From: Odontocerum albicorne
Taxonomy: Eukaryota; Arthropoda; Insecta; Trichoptera; Odontoceridae
NCBI GenBank assembly: GCA_949825065.1
Contig: OX463846.1
Location: 5,971,366 to 6,035,365 of the forward strand
DNA: 64,000 nucleotides
Direction of reading: 5' to 3'
Position numbers and translations under genes: made by a program. The notes beneath the pieces are model-generated. The model did no database searches. It saw only the letters and a list, made by a program, of their open reading frames with translations, and was not told the DNA's origin. How positions within the stretch are numbered: the stretch's first letter is position 1; every line of letters starts with the position of its first letter. This document shows, one piece after another, positions 43,430 through 54,004 of the stretch.

Positions 43430-44225
43430 TATATTGTTTTTCCAGGGATACTCAATATACCTATGTTTTTCATACCGTTTTTTACAAATAAAAACATTTT
43501 AAAATATCTAGAGTTATCATTTAATTTGTTATATCGACTCATATAAGTGCATAACGACTTTAATTTGATGGCTTAAATAATTCAAGTTTGGGTAGATTGC
43601 CAATAAATTTAAATCTTCCAATAATTTAAACGATCTGATATGGTACCTGCATACTTCAGATAATACGTTAGATCCTTCAAAATTTTGTCTGATTTCAATG
43701 ATCAAAGTTTTCTTTTATATTTCATGTGATATGTGCTATCAAAATTGAATTAAAAAAAATGAAAGCCTCAATAAAAGTTAATTGAAACCCACCTAACTCC
43801 ACATGCGAAACAGTGGAAACCATGAAGTTAAAGCTCCCGCGCAATCGTTCTCCGATATCTCCCAGCTAAATTTATTGCTCGAAAGCGATACAATGCATTC
43901 TTCGCCATTAACAAAAACGAGGTGGTTGGTCCGGAATCGGGGTGAAGGGATGAAGAAATGGAGGGATGGAGATCGGAGGGATGATACAGGGCTGCTATAT
44001 TCTATGTGATGTAGGTATTACACTCAGGTAGATAATTTAAATATAAACCAAGTCTTTTAGTTTTTTATAATTATTTCTTTTTAAAGTTTTGTTTATTAAT
44101 GCCATACGCTACTTTTGTAAGATAAAATAACAAATATAAGTTTTTAAATCAAATATAAATATTCTGATATGATCATGACAAGATAATAAAACTATTGACT
44201 TCTTTTGTATTTCACTTTCATTTTA
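43430..44225. other. No gene; GC-richer patch at 43800-44010
   Basis: The patch is purine-rich at its end (GAAATGGAGGGATGGAGATC). A 68-codon frame there is unassigned. Confidence 0.35.
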
Positions 44226-44229
44226 TATT

Positions 44230-44425
44230 TGGCAATAAGCCATTAGTAAAACCTGGTGGACTTTTTGCCATGTAGCAATTTTTTCAACCAATAAGTAAGA
44301 TGCTGAAAAGGTCTAGAGGGAAAATCAAACTGGATTTTGAAATTCCGTTTCCGATGGGAGTTGAATTCGCAACTTCTGATTCGGAAGACGAGTGTTTTAC
44401 AAATAAGGCCACGAAGGTCATACTT
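44230..44425 (-). mobile_element. SINE-1, second-best copy
   Basis: From left to right on the plus strand: tail (GGCAATAAGCCATTAGTAAA, TGCCATGTAGCAATTTTTTC), body (AAATCAAACTGGATTTTGAA) and head (GGGAGTTGAATTCGCAACTT, then AAATAAGGCCACGAAGGTCA). Read on the minus strand, the head holds degraded A and B boxes. Every segment aligns with the 58.5-58.7 kb copy. Confidence 0.6.
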
Positions 44426-44734
44426 TTATTCAAATGTGTGTAATAAAATTGATGTAACCTGCGGTAAGTCAACAATGTTCAAGTAGAAAGTCAAAAGTTT
44501 TCACATTAAAGTCATTTGCGTAAATCAATAAAAACTGGAATTTGCTATACTTCGACTTAGTTGTGTTGCTTATAGTTAAGCGTCGTAGTTCCTTGACGAG
44601 CTGAAACCGTATGATGATAAGTGCAACAGTCAAGAAAACTAGTCAAGTCATTGTTTTTCTCTATCTACCTTTCTCACCCTCCTCTCAAGCACGCAATGAC
44701 GATGTACCATACGCATATTATTATAAAAATAAAA
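44426..44734. other. No feature recognised
   Basis: Unassigned sequence leading into the 84-bp array. Confidence 0.4.
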
Positions 44735-45080
44735 TTAATGGACGATCTCGTATTAGATTTTACAATACAGCATCAATTTTCAGAGACAAATCTGATACCA
44801 CATGGACATACATGAATTAAAATAAAATTAATGAAAACATATTTGAAAATAGAACACCAATTTTCAGAGACCACTCTGACGGTACGTGAATATATATGAA
44901 TTAAAATAAAATTTATGAAAATATATTTGAAAATAGAACACCAATTTTCAGATATAACTCTGACGGTTTGTGAATATATTATTATATGAATTAAAATAAA
45001 ATTAATGAAAATATATTTGAAAATAGAACAACAGTTTTCAGAGACAACTCTGACGGTATGTGAATATATATGAATTAAAA
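44735..45080 (+). repeat. 84-bp repeat array, left (plus orientation)
   Basis: Four units, for example AGAACACC at 44851 and 44935 and AGAACAAC at 45025, the last with a 6-base insertion. Each unit holds TTTGAAAATAGAACACCAAT, TTTCAGAGA, CTCTGACGGT and ATATATGAATTAAAATAAAA. The period equals 28 codons, and the first units translate as INENIFENRTPIFRD and FRDKSDTTWTYMN. Confidence 0.85.
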
Positions 45081-45604
45081 TAACACACTAGATTTGAAAA
45101 TCAAACATCAGTCGCCTCTCACTCAATACATCCAGTCACTTTGAACTTATCTAGTCTATCTTACTGTATTTTTTTATTTTACTGAATCTAGATAAATTTT
45201 GAACTGTTGATAATGCCCTAGTAAGCCAAAACTTTTATCCAAGCAGTGAAAATAAATATATAGTACTTAAAATAGATTCTTTGATTTTTATTGAAACAAT
45301 AACAATAGAGTGCTACAGTTTTAACTCCGTTTTTTTATAAGATCAAAATATGTTTGCCCATATAGATGGACCTTTGTCAAAGTAGGCATATACAAACAAG
45401 CAAGGCAAGAAAAAAACACGTTTATATTAATATTCACAAAACTGTTTTACTCGTATATAAATACAGATTATCCTTATAAACGAAAATTTATTGAAGCTAC
45501 GATTTTTTTTTTGTAAAATCCGTCTTTCAATTTGGGTGTTTTAATTATCGATTATCAATTTCAAAAACAAAAATTAACGTTTTTTATTAATGTTTGGATA
45601 AAAT
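45081..45604. other. No feature recognised
   Basis: AT-rich and unassigned. Confidence 0.4.
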
Positions 45605-45629
45605 AATATCTGTGGTATTGTTCGGGCTA

Positions 45630-45720
45630 GGTTTTAATCTGAGGTTTAGTGATGACTAATCTGGTAAGAATGATTTTGGATTACAGTTCAGTAATTTAGT
45701 CACTCGGCTACAATGTTCTT
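45630..45720 (-). mobile_element. Possible SINE-1 head relic
   Basis: On the plus strand GGTTTTAATCTGAGGTTTAG and AGTTCAGTAATTTAGTCACT follow the reversed order of head segments in better copies. Highly decayed. Confidence 0.3.
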
Positions 45721-45911
45721 GTTGAGAAAATTGAACGCATATATCGGAAGTTTTTACGATTTGTAGTCTTTAAAACTACAGATCCATGCAACTGAGTTGG
45801 TAATAATTGTCCATACAACTGAGTTGGCCACTATGGTCTATTGTTGGAAGTAATGAGTCTTAAAACCTTGTCAGATAGAACAAATATGTTTAAGTTTACA
45901 ACATTATTTAA

Positions 45912-47071
45912 CCCTCCGATCGATGACAGTCCCGGCGGCGTTAAAAAAGTGACAAGGTCTCTAGGGACCGTCAAAAAATTGTATGGTATTATCATCATGC
46001 AGGTGTGTCTTGATGGTTTTGTATGTTAGCTTATGGTTGTATAAGGTGCCTAAATGTATATAGAAGGATAAAATATAAGTATAAAGGCAAACAAATAAGT
46101 TTTTTTTGGTAATTTAGGTTTTATTTGACAGGTAAAAAATAAAAGTTGTAATAAATGTATTATTGTGCTGCTTATTCATGGTCAGCTAACGCAAGAATGC
46201 AGGTATCGCACCGATACAATAGTGCTGAATGCTCAGCACAAACCGCTTTATTGCAGGTATAGCAATATGATCTGGTTTTGCGCACCGTTTGCGCAATGAA
46301 GGTGCAGCTCCTGATGTTAGTCTTGCTACTACCGGAAAATATAAAAAAATGTTATTTCTATGTTTGTGCGTTTCAATATTCAATTTCAACGTTACCTTTA
46401 CATGAAATGCTTCCATAGCAATTCGAATTTTGGGATAGCACATTATGCGTGTATTGGTGGCTCGTTCTTTGATATTTGAAATTGCTAATTGTTTCGTCAA
46501 CAATTGCAAAAACGAATGTCGCTTGTCTGTTTTTTGAACAGGCTTCATCTCATCGTAAATAACGAATGCGGTCAATGCAGCAATATCTATCATGCTGTAG
46601 AACATTGCAAGCGGCCAACGATTTGTTGAACGTTTGCATGAATAAGTGCCAAGCATCTGATCCATTGTGTCCACCCCAGATTTATGGGCATTGTAGTTCA
46701 GAATGACCATTGGCTTTCGCTTATCGGTTTCACTATCTACCGAACAACTATAATGCATTGTATACAACAGCCGTACCGATTTATTCTTCTTCGGCACGGC
46801 AAACACAATTCATTTACGATTTCTTTCAATAATAGTACAAGTCAGGTATAAGGTCCCTAAAGATCTTGTACCTGATTTCCGTACTTAATGTTTTCAAACC
46901 GTAATAAAACACGAACGAGTGATCTTACCGCTTTGAAACCGATTTTAATCGCTTCAACATGTTTTTTTTTTGGAATATATGCAGCATCACGTTTTGAAAA
47001 CATACAAAGAGAAAGTTGTGAGCAAACAAAAATCGAAAACGTCCCCAGGGACCTTGTCACTAATCGGAGGG
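45912..47071 (-). mobile_element. piggyBac element, internally deleted, TTAA-flanked
   Basis: TTAA lies immediately outside both ends (45908-45911 and 47072-47075), the invariant piggyBac target. The terminal inverted repeats start CCCTCCGAT and contain GTGACAAGGTC, then CTAGGGAC on the left or CTGGGGAC on the right. The left copy has about 30 extra bases (CAGTCCCGGCGGCG) between the two blocks. At 1.16 kb it is about half the usual 2.3-2.5 kb; the front half of the transposase is missing. Confidence 0.9.
46172..46806 (-). pseudogene. piggyBac transposase, C-terminal half
   Basis: The open frame starts MFAVPKKNKSVRLLYTMHYS. SGVDTMDQ at residues 43-50 is the family-wide GGVD-type motif holding the last catalytic aspartate. 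RSTNRWPLAMFYSMIDIAAL (about 59-78) is the conserved insertion-side helix region. A frameshift near 46300 moves the cysteine-rich tail (VRKTRSYCYTCNKAVCAEHS, ALLYRCDTCILA) into another frame, ending at the TAA at 46172-46174. That tail normally binds the terminal repeats. The first two catalytic aspartates are missing, so it is inactive. The methionine is probably internal. Confidence 0.85.
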
Positions 47072-47189
47072 TTAAGATTGGCAGCTCGTATTTCAATATT
47101 CCGGAACCAGCTTTTGTCGTGTTACTCTTTCCTCGAAGACCTTGCCATGTTACAAGTTTCTTATAGGACCACCCTTCAAAAAAAATGTT

Positions 47190-47425
47190 CCGTAGTGAAG
47201 TGGTTGCTACAGTTATTTGTACAATCGTTGCATAACAAGACGGTACAGTTTATGTCAGTATTGTATGGATTTTATCTTACCATCTTATCAGGTCTGTCCA
47301 TCGCGGTGATGAACTGCCTTGTGTCCGGGATCCTTCTATTGCCCTTGGTTCACCAGTCTCATTATATTTTCCCTTCTTATAACATGGCCCAAGTTCCTGA
47401 AGATACGCAAATGTGATATACAGTA
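47190..47425 (-). mobile_element. LINE-N C-terminal relic
   Basis: The minus strand gives YLQELGPCYKKGKYNET, GEPRAIEGSRTQGSSSPRWT and DLIRW. This resembles the 'LGHVIRREKY...RGRSPTRWTDLI' C-terminal zone of insect LINEs. Strongly decayed. Confidence 0.4.
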
Positions 47426-48225
47426 AATATTCTTGTTTCAAGCATGGGCGGCCTTATCCCAATAGTAGTCCTGGAAAAAAGGAGTGGTGGGGGCGGGATG
47501 GGATTGGTAAACATTACAACGTCCGTGTTATCAACCTCTTCCCCATTTTGCGCGGAATCCTTTTTTCAGAACATCATTAACACGCCGAGGCCACACCCCT
47601 CCAGAGTTCACAATGGAAAATACGAAGAATAAAAGATTTTTTCACTCAGGTTACCCTCGTCTAATATGAATGTCAACAACGTGCTCGCGAAAAAAAGAAC
47701 AATTGGCTATTTTACATAATGCTTCATGACCAATATTTATTTGCAATGATTAAAGGAATTCTAATAAATATGTCATATCTTGACTAAATCTGAGTTTGGT
47801 TTTTTATATATGAGTGAAAATAAATTTTGTGTGATATTATTTTACTAAATTTTTAATCATTTATTTTAGGAATCTTTAAAGCATTTTGACTGTTTCGAAA
47901 CCAGTGTATGAGAAAAAAACTAGGGGAATAATATTATGCATATCAATCCACCACTTTCCTTTAAGGTTGCGCAGAGAGAACAGAGCAAAAAGTTCTATCT
48001 CGACACACTTTTTGCCTCCCTCGTAACCACACAGCTTCTCGTATGTTTTCTTCAAATTTAATTTATATTTACTCCTTTAAAAAAAACATTCACTTCGAAG
48101 CCGCGGTAAGACCAAGTAACGTATGAATTTATATCAAAAGTGTTGTATTTTGAAATATACTACAAAATAAATTTTATTTTAATTCATACTAGTTGCAGCC
48201 CGTGAAATATTCACGGAAGTAAAAC
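47426..48225. other. No feature recognised
   Basis: A GC-richer patch lies at 47480-47610 (AGTGGTGGGGGCGGGATGGG). No homology was recognised. Confidence 0.35.
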
Positions 48226-48227
48226 AA

Positions 48228-48277
48228 ATTCTACATTTATGAAAATATATATTCATAAATATAGAATTTGTTTATAT
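48228..48277. repeat. Hairpin (inverted repeat)
   Basis: AACAAATTCTACATTTATGA and TCATAAATATAGAATTTGTT pair almost fully around a 10-base AT loop. The preceding phrase ACTAGTTGCAGCCCGTG resembles ends of insect MITEs, so this may be part of one. Confidence 0.6.
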
Positions 48278-48519
48278 ATCATTTATACATCGTCCCCTTT
48301 TACACCGGCTCAAAAATTGTTGGCTAGGTATTTAAAATTCGTTCAGTATCACGGACCCACCGAGATTCAATTTTCGAATTACTTTCGCAGATAATCTAAG
48401 TATTATTCTCTCGCTCTCTCGTATTCAAAATTCAATTCTCGTATTCATTCTTTGGCGACAACCATCGTATGGGTTTTGGCCTATTTATACTATTGTATAA
48501 TTTATGTATTATAGTCAAA

Positions 48520-49025
48520 TTAGTGTTCGATTTTCAAACCTAGTGTGTTCAGAAATTGTATTTTAATTCATATACTCGTATATTGTGTGTTAACATAACG
48601 TCAGAATTGTTTCTGAAAACTGATGTTCAATTTTCAAACCTAACATAGTGTGTTCAGAAATTTTATTTTAATTTATATATAATATTGTATATTAACATTC
48701 CGTCACATATAGTGCATATCGTCAGAGTTGTCTCTGAAAACTGGTGTTCTATTTTCAAATATCTCTTCATTAATTTCATTTAAATTCATATATGTCCACA
48801 TATTGTCAGATTTGTCTCTGAAAATTGGTGCTCTATGGTCAAATATAACACGAGTACTTGCATTAATTTTATTTTTATAAAAATATGCGTACATCGTCAG
48901 ATTGATCTGTGAACATTGGTATTCTATTTTTAAACTTTAAATGCTCATTTATTTTATTTTGTTTGACTTCATTTATATTCATATGTCGTGAGATGTCTCC
49001 CAGAGCTAGTGTTATTTTTTCAAAT
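48520..49025 (-). repeat. 84-bp repeat array, right (minus orientation)
   Basis: Five to six diverged units inverted relative to the 44.7-45.1 kb array. Each holds the complement of AGAACACCAATTTTCAGAGA. The best two units stay open on the minus strand: NASTRVIFDHRAPIFRDKSD, NMWTYMNLNEINEEIFENRT and PVFRDNSDDM (48703-48894). Confidence 0.8.
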
Positions 49026-49559
49026 ATAATAAATATATTTATAAATTGAATTTAAATATCACATGAAGATTTTTTAGTGCATACAGAACATAATATAAAA
49101 TACATATATACTGAATGTGCATATCTTTTGGTTACACTTCCCTTTCAAGCAACTCAAATCCTCTAATTAACAATTTTACCCAAAATCCCTTCAGCCCACG
49201 ATATACAAAATGGCATACCAAATCGTTCAAGTCTTTCCATGTGATCAAAAAAACCCGTCTATAACCAAAAACATAAGACATTTTATCCATAAATGTTGTG
49301 TTTTTAATCATGCAGTTATCTATCTTATAACGAACTGGAAGTTCGCAGATCTGGAAAATCCAACGTTTTCACCATTACACCAGAATAGCTTCAGACAAAG
49401 TGCTAACTGTAGCATGTGTTTAAAAAAAGATACAGGAAAACATTTATCTGGTTTCATGTTCATTTAAATAACCACTTTCTTAAATAAAAGTACTGAATTT
49501 TTTTAAATGTTAACAAAAATAAATTGTCTTTTAAATTCATACTTTAGTGCTACCGTCAT
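49026..49559. other. No feature recognised
   Basis: An 85-codon plus-strand frame at 49210-49467 is unassigned and has no codon or motif support. Confidence 0.35.
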
Positions 49560-49832
49560 GTATATAAATCTTTTCGTCTCTTTTTATCCATTGCGTGCTC
49601 CATACTTTGCATTGTAGTCCTCTGTTTCGTCTGAAACTGGGTGCACCACCTGTCTGCATCCCTCCCGGTCTTGGACCATGTTGAATACAGTCCTTAAAGA
49701 GGATCTTGTTAACAACACCTTTATTTGATCAGTCTATCTCAAAGGACACCCTCCTCTCGCAAGTTTTCATTCAACTGTCCCTGTGATCACTAGCTTCTTC
49801 TGAATTTTAATATTCTTTCTGTTAACATACTC
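49560..49832 (-). mobile_element. LINE-J, copy 2
   Basis: Minus-strand frames give KKLVITGTVE, LARGGCPLR then TDQIKVLLT, RTVFNMVQDREGCRQVVHPV and ETEDYNAKYGARNG. Order and spacing match the LINE C-terminal pattern 'EKLVVTGxVEGKRxRGRxPxRWTDQI...AxDREGWRxVV'. Shares sequence with 35.1-35.3 kb. Confidence 0.6.
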
Positions 49833-50039
49833 AAAATATTTAGATTATTTACATGCATGTTGTCGAAAGTCTTTCGGCAATCTCTAACTCTTGAATAATG
49901 GGAACTTAAGTGCATTTTGCGCTTCATGGGATACAAAATACCTGCCTCCAAAACTCCATCTCTAAGGCATGTATCAAATGTTTTTACTTCTTTCAATAAA
50001 TTAATGCTCATAATTTTCTTATGCATCACCCAATGGATA

Positions 50040-50320
50040 TTTTTCAGTCATACTTAATGTAACATTTATGTCAGAAATAAAGTTATATCTACTGCATACG
50101 TGTCACCGCCAACGAAAAAATAATTATTTATAATTTTCTCTTCCGTTATGTATATTTACCAGTTATACCTAACACATATTTCAGCCATATAGTTATAACT
50201 AGCACATATTCCTTGCGTGTCATCGCCATTTGCGTAATTTATAAAATATCCACTGATAATTTTCTCTTGTAGAATGTATTTTTTTCTGTTATACCTAACG
50301 CATATTTGAAAGATATAAAA
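50040..50320 (+). repeat. Tandem repeat, about 120-bp unit, 2.5 copies
   Basis: Recurring phrases: ATAATTTTCTCTT, GTTATACCTAACACATATTT and GTGTCACCGCC or GTGTCATCGCC. Moderately diverged. Confidence 0.6.
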
Positions 50321-50740
50321 TATAAAACTAAAGGTCTTTTTATTAAGGGTAGGTTTAGATATCTAAATCCGTTCTAGAAGGATCGTCCTAAATTACCGGT
50401 CTTTGGATGGAGATGATAACTTCAAAGGACTCTAATCCTTTGACCTTTAATGGTCAATTCTGGATAATTCGGGAGCAGGTAAATCATATGTCGGTTCAAC
50501 CAAGAGGGTTTTAAAATGTGGGATCGTCGGATTTCGATTGAAAATTCAAAATGGGAAAAATAAATCTTTGACTTGAGGTTCAATATACTGGTTTTAATCA
50601 AATGTGTTTAAAATATTCTGATATTAAAATTTTCAAAATTTATATTAAATATATCCAAAGAACACATTGTTTAAGAAAAACTTAGCCATGTTTTAGAACT
50701 GCAAGGTATATTGTTGTAAGTAGTTGTGGTTGCTTGGCCT
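50321..50740. other. No feature recognised
   Basis: Unassigned sequence with moderate GC near 50360-50540. Confidence 0.35.
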
Positions 50741-50744
50741 TATA

Positions 50745-51222
50745 GTCGAGGATCCCCTTGTCATTCCAACGTCAATTCAGTTAGAAAGCGAAGCTTTGTC
50801 ATGGAGTTTTTTTAAGTGAGTTATCTGTTGAACACCAGCAAACTCACACCGCTGTTCTGGATCCGATGGCACACCGAAGTGAGATGATCGGAGCACACCG
50901 GCATGTTTTTTTTTTTTTGGAAGAATGGATAGGGGATGAATAGTCATTTGAATGATTTATGCGACCATGTAACTTGCTTCATTTACTTTTGTCTGGTTGG
51001 TTGGAAGAGATTGCCGCCTGGAAATAAGCCTGCCAGATTGTCTTTGCAATAAAAGTGTTAAAAATTTAAATAAATAAATAAGACCGAAGTCAAAGGTATT
51101 TTGTACCCTCGAATACTAGGTGAAAAAAATACCTGTGTTCGAGGGGAGTAGCACAGCGTGGGGTTCGAATCGACGACCTTCCGCACGGAAGTACAGTTAC
51201 TGCGTGGCCATGCACCTCACTT
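50745..51222 (-). mobile_element. SINE-2, split by a LINE-B tail
   Basis: The parts 50745-50925 and 51078-51222 correspond to one SINE-2, as at 27.1-27.4 kb. On the minus strand the head has TGGCCACGCAGTAACTGTAC (A box) and TCGATTCGAACCCCACG (B box). This is the best-preserved head of the family, with CGTGCGGAAGGTCG between the boxes. Confidence 0.65.
50925..51077 (+). mobile_element. LINE-B 3' UTR insertion
   Basis: GGGGATGAATAGTCATTTGA, ATGATTTATGCGACCATGTA, TGGTTGGAAGAGATTGCCGC and AATAAAAGTGTTAAA match the LINE-B end at 8.7-8.85 kb. It ends in AAATAAATAAATAAG, and SINE-2 resumes directly afterwards. Confidence 0.75.
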
Positions 51223-51259
51223 ATTGTTGGCAATAAAATAAACCTGTCATCGAAACATT

Positions 51260-51445
51260 GCTTAAAATATTTTTAATAGTAGGATTAAGTCACAAAGTCA
51301 GAGAAATCGTAGAGGTTGTATGAGAAGGAGTATAAATGTGGAAAAAAACTAAGGATATGTGTCGATTTATAAAATTATGACACTCTGTCTTCTGTGCCTA
51401 GTTCAACAGGGAGATGGTGTGATGTTATGTATGTGTGTATGTATT
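51260..51445 (+). mobile_element. LINE-D 3' end, copy 3
   Basis: GAGAAATCGTAGAGGTTGTA, TGAGAAGGAGTATAAATGTG and CAGGGAGATGGTGTGATGTT align with the LINE-D end at 39.9-40.05 kb. Confidence 0.6.
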
Positions 51446-51654
51446 AAGTAGTGGTGGTGGAGCCTTGGTTGAATTTGGTAAACTATTCTTCATTCTACAG
51501 CTATTAGCAGAATAATCTGATGTAAGGCCAATTCGATTCATGAGTCCTCCCATTACTGACATAGGTTTGAGACGGCAACTTTCACAAAGCAAATTATGCA
51601 TACGCTTATGGTACCAGAGGGTTATAGAAACAAGAATTCTAAATATCTCATTTT

Positions 51655-51800
51655 GGTATTTGAAGACGAACGAGTGGAAAGATCCCAAGCAAGATAATTC
51701 GATGACATCAGGAAAATGGCTGGGACAAACTGGAAGCAATATGTTTACAATATGAATGTCTATGAAGTAGAAAAGAGGATACCTTATCCAACACTGTAGT
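51655..51800 (+). mobile_element. LINE-O C-terminal relic
   Basis: FDDIRKMAGTNWKQYVYNMN matches the 'RWxDDIRKxAGTNW' C-terminal block common in insect LINEs. A stop lies just upstream. It runs straight into LINE-I. Confidence 0.5.
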
Positions 51801-52182
51801 CAACTGATCACAGACTCCCAAAATGCGTCTTGTACGGGGAAGTGGGGGGCAAGCGAAAAGTTGGTGGGCAGAGGAAACGCTATAAGGACAGTCTGCGAGA
51901 ATCGCTTACTTTGTGCGGGGCGCCTGAGGACTGGAAGCAGGTGGCTCGGGACCGTGAGGGGTGGAGAGCCATATGTTCTCGGGTTGATGGCATGTCAACA
52001 TGGCCAGGCGGCTCAGCAGGGTCCATATGTCTGTGGCGTTTGCGGGAGGGAGTGCGCATCCAGAATCGGGCTGTTCTCTGACAGAAGATCACACGATCGA
52101 CGTGAGCGAGCGGTTCAGGACTGACGTTGAAGTGGCGAGGGGATCCTCGACTGCGAGGCCCGGCAGTGATAATGATGATTAG
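51800..52182 (+). mobile_element. LINE-I 3' end with zinc-finger-like tail
   Basis: Reads LPKCVLYGEVGGKRKVGGQR, KRYKDSLRESLTLCGAPEDW, KQVARDREGWRAICSRV, then in a shifted frame AQQGPYVCGVCGRECASRIG and LFSDRRSHDRRER. C-x2-C...H-x-like residues (CGVCGR ... DRRSHDR) form the C2H2-like finger seen at the end of some insect LINE proteins. Its high GC contrasts with the surroundings, suggesting a recent insertion. The tail is GATAATGATGATTA. Confidence 0.8.
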
Positions 52183-52869
52183 TTAACTGGTCTAGTAATA
52201 TAAATTAAATTAATTAAACGAACGGGTGGCGGATTTGTTTCCCGATGATACCTAATTTTTTTGAATAGTTTGTAGTCTGATTTTCCTTAAAAACTTGTTT
52301 AAATCCTTTCTAGAGGGATGAACAAGCAATCTAATCACTCGACTACGGCGCTGAAACGGCGCTGAAGCAATATCTTTCGTTTATGGAATAAGAAATCCCT
52401 GCCGCAGTATTTTACAAATTGCTGAGCTGTGACGCTCTGTCCGGAAATTCAAACCGAGAATATAACATACAACTCGATCATCTTACCCATAGTCACATGT
52501 GGGTTCAAAGCGTGTCTTATGATACTCCAAAGATCAACAAAAGTTCAAAAGCCCGATATTCCGATAGATACTTCGTCTGAAACAAGCTGCATTAGAGTGG
52601 AAACTGATATTGAAAATTAACGAGACGGTCGTTATGAGAAAAGAATAACTTTTAGGTTGATTCCGTTTTCATAGAATAAATTGATTGTTTGTAATCGATT
52701 CAATAGGGTGAAGTACTATGACATTACTTTATGTCATTGTTTGCTTCTAAGTGTGAGATATGTGGGTGGCATGTGCAGCTTTAAGAAGCACTTGAGAACA
52801 ACTCTTTTTATAAGTTCTCTTCAATATTTATGATTGTATACGAACACATATATTTTCTTACATTATATA
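52183..52869. other. No gene
   Basis: 52310-52370 (CAATCTAATCACTCGACTAC) may be a SINE-1 head relic on the minus strand. Otherwise unassigned. Confidence 0.35.
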
Positions 52870-52870
52870 A

Positions 52871-53045
52871 GTTTGGGGAGGGGGGGGGGGGGAGATTGCG
52901 CCCATCGGTCTGTCTGGAGTGATGAAGTGTGAGGAATTTGATTTCGCGTGATGTATACATGTGTAATTGGGTTGTATACATGTGTAATGTATATGTGTAA
53001 TTGGGTTGTATACATGTGTAACGTGATGTATACATGTGTAATGTA
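52871..53045 (+). repeat. G-run and GTATACATGTGTAAT repeat
   Basis: A run of G broken by one A near 52873-52892, then five or so copies of GTATACATGTGTAATTGGGT or shorter variants. Open frames on the minus strand here are repeat artefacts. Confidence 0.85.
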
Positions 53046-53092
53046 CAACGGGGTTTTATATAATCAAAAATGGGAAAGAAGTATCGATTTAT

Positions 53093-53252
53093 TTTTTCAT
53101 GCTATATGTATTCAGTGAGATACAGGCAAAAGCCTAGTGTACTGGGGACACGACAAATGAAAGGCAACAAACCCAGATCCATTAAAATTGTGTGTCCAAT
53201 TGAATAATCTGTTTGTGTTTCGCAAATTGTGTATATTTCTTGTCATATGTAA
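53093..53252 (-). repeat. Dispersed repeat R3, inverted copy
   Basis: CAAAAGCCTAGTGTACTGGG, GACACGACAAATGAAAGGCA, AACAAACCCAGATCCATTAA and TGTATATTTCTTGTCATATG form the complement of the 20.0-20.16 kb copy. Confidence 0.65.
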
Positions 53253-53529
53253 AGTAAATAAATAAAATATACTACACAAAAAAACTTTCTTTGTCTTTCC
53301 TGACAATTTTTTTGCGGTTTTTTTTTGTTTATGTTTTTCTAAATGTATGCATATGCGGGTAAGTGCCTATTCAAATGGATGTAGCTTCCATCCCCCTGTC
53401 CTAACAAATGACGTGTTTTTTGTAATAGTTTTAATTTGTCACTAGTGAGATTGAATCACAAGTAAGAGCGCTCTTGGGGAGATCCTGCTCTCTAAATGGT
53501 GCTATGTAAGCAGATCTCAGTTAAAACAG
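53253..53529. other. No feature recognised
   Basis: Unassigned. Confidence 0.4.
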
Positions 53530-53710
53530 TCTCAAAACAGAAAAAAAAGGTCAATTGGAAGACCGAGACAGATGCTTATAGATAATGTTCAGCCGGATTT
53601 TAGGAAGCTGAGAGAAGACGACGAACAAACAAACAAACGGCTTGGAGAAAAATCGTCATCATGGCTAAAGATCAACACAAGTTGTTTGGACATTTGAGGT
53701 AGGAAGAAAG
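53530..53710 (+). mobile_element. LINE-K C-terminal relic
   Basis: IGRPRQMLIDNVQPDFRKLR then, in another frame, AWRKIVIMAKDQHKLFGHLR and a stop. This matches the 'GRPRxxWxDNVxxDL...xxWRKIVxxAK' end of insect LINEs. Confidence 0.55.
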
Positions 53711-54000
53711 TAGGTAATTAAAAATCGCAAATAGAATTTCTTTAATTCTCGAAAATATCAATTCAATAATTGAAAATAATTTATTCATCAAGTGTCTATT
53801 ACGGACTTCAAGTGTTCATTACAGATTTTTTCAAACCAAATTTGACTTACACGATAACTAACTACAACGTCGCCATACTTGACATATATTTTAGTGGTCT
53901 GTAGTGGTTTTTCTTTTGCGGTAGTACAATAAAAAGAGACAAGTGCCGAAAAAATCTACAATCTTTAAAATAACGCTAAAAAAATGCTCAAGCAATTTGA
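53711..54000. other. No feature recognised
   Basis: AT-rich and unassigned. Confidence 0.4.
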
Positions 54001-54004
54001 GTCA

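Noticed and set aside
43803..44009. 68-codon frame in a GC-richer patch as an exon
   Set aside because: No homology, and no convincing splice sites or continuing exon nearby.
46857..47096. 79-codon minus-strand frame as the piggyBac transposase N-terminus
   Set aside because: Its position behind the terminal repeat is suggestive, and FSKRDAAYIPKKKHV is faintly piggyBac-like, but I could not align it with a known N-terminal region.
46970..47416. 148-codon plus-strand frame with hydrophobic stretches
   Set aside because: It spans the end of the piggyBac element and an antisense LINE relic, and has no homology of its own.
48175..48300. MITE end (ACTAGTTGCAGCCCGTG)
   Set aside because: Resembles ends of several insect MITEs, but no partner terminus or target duplication was found; only the hairpin is reported.
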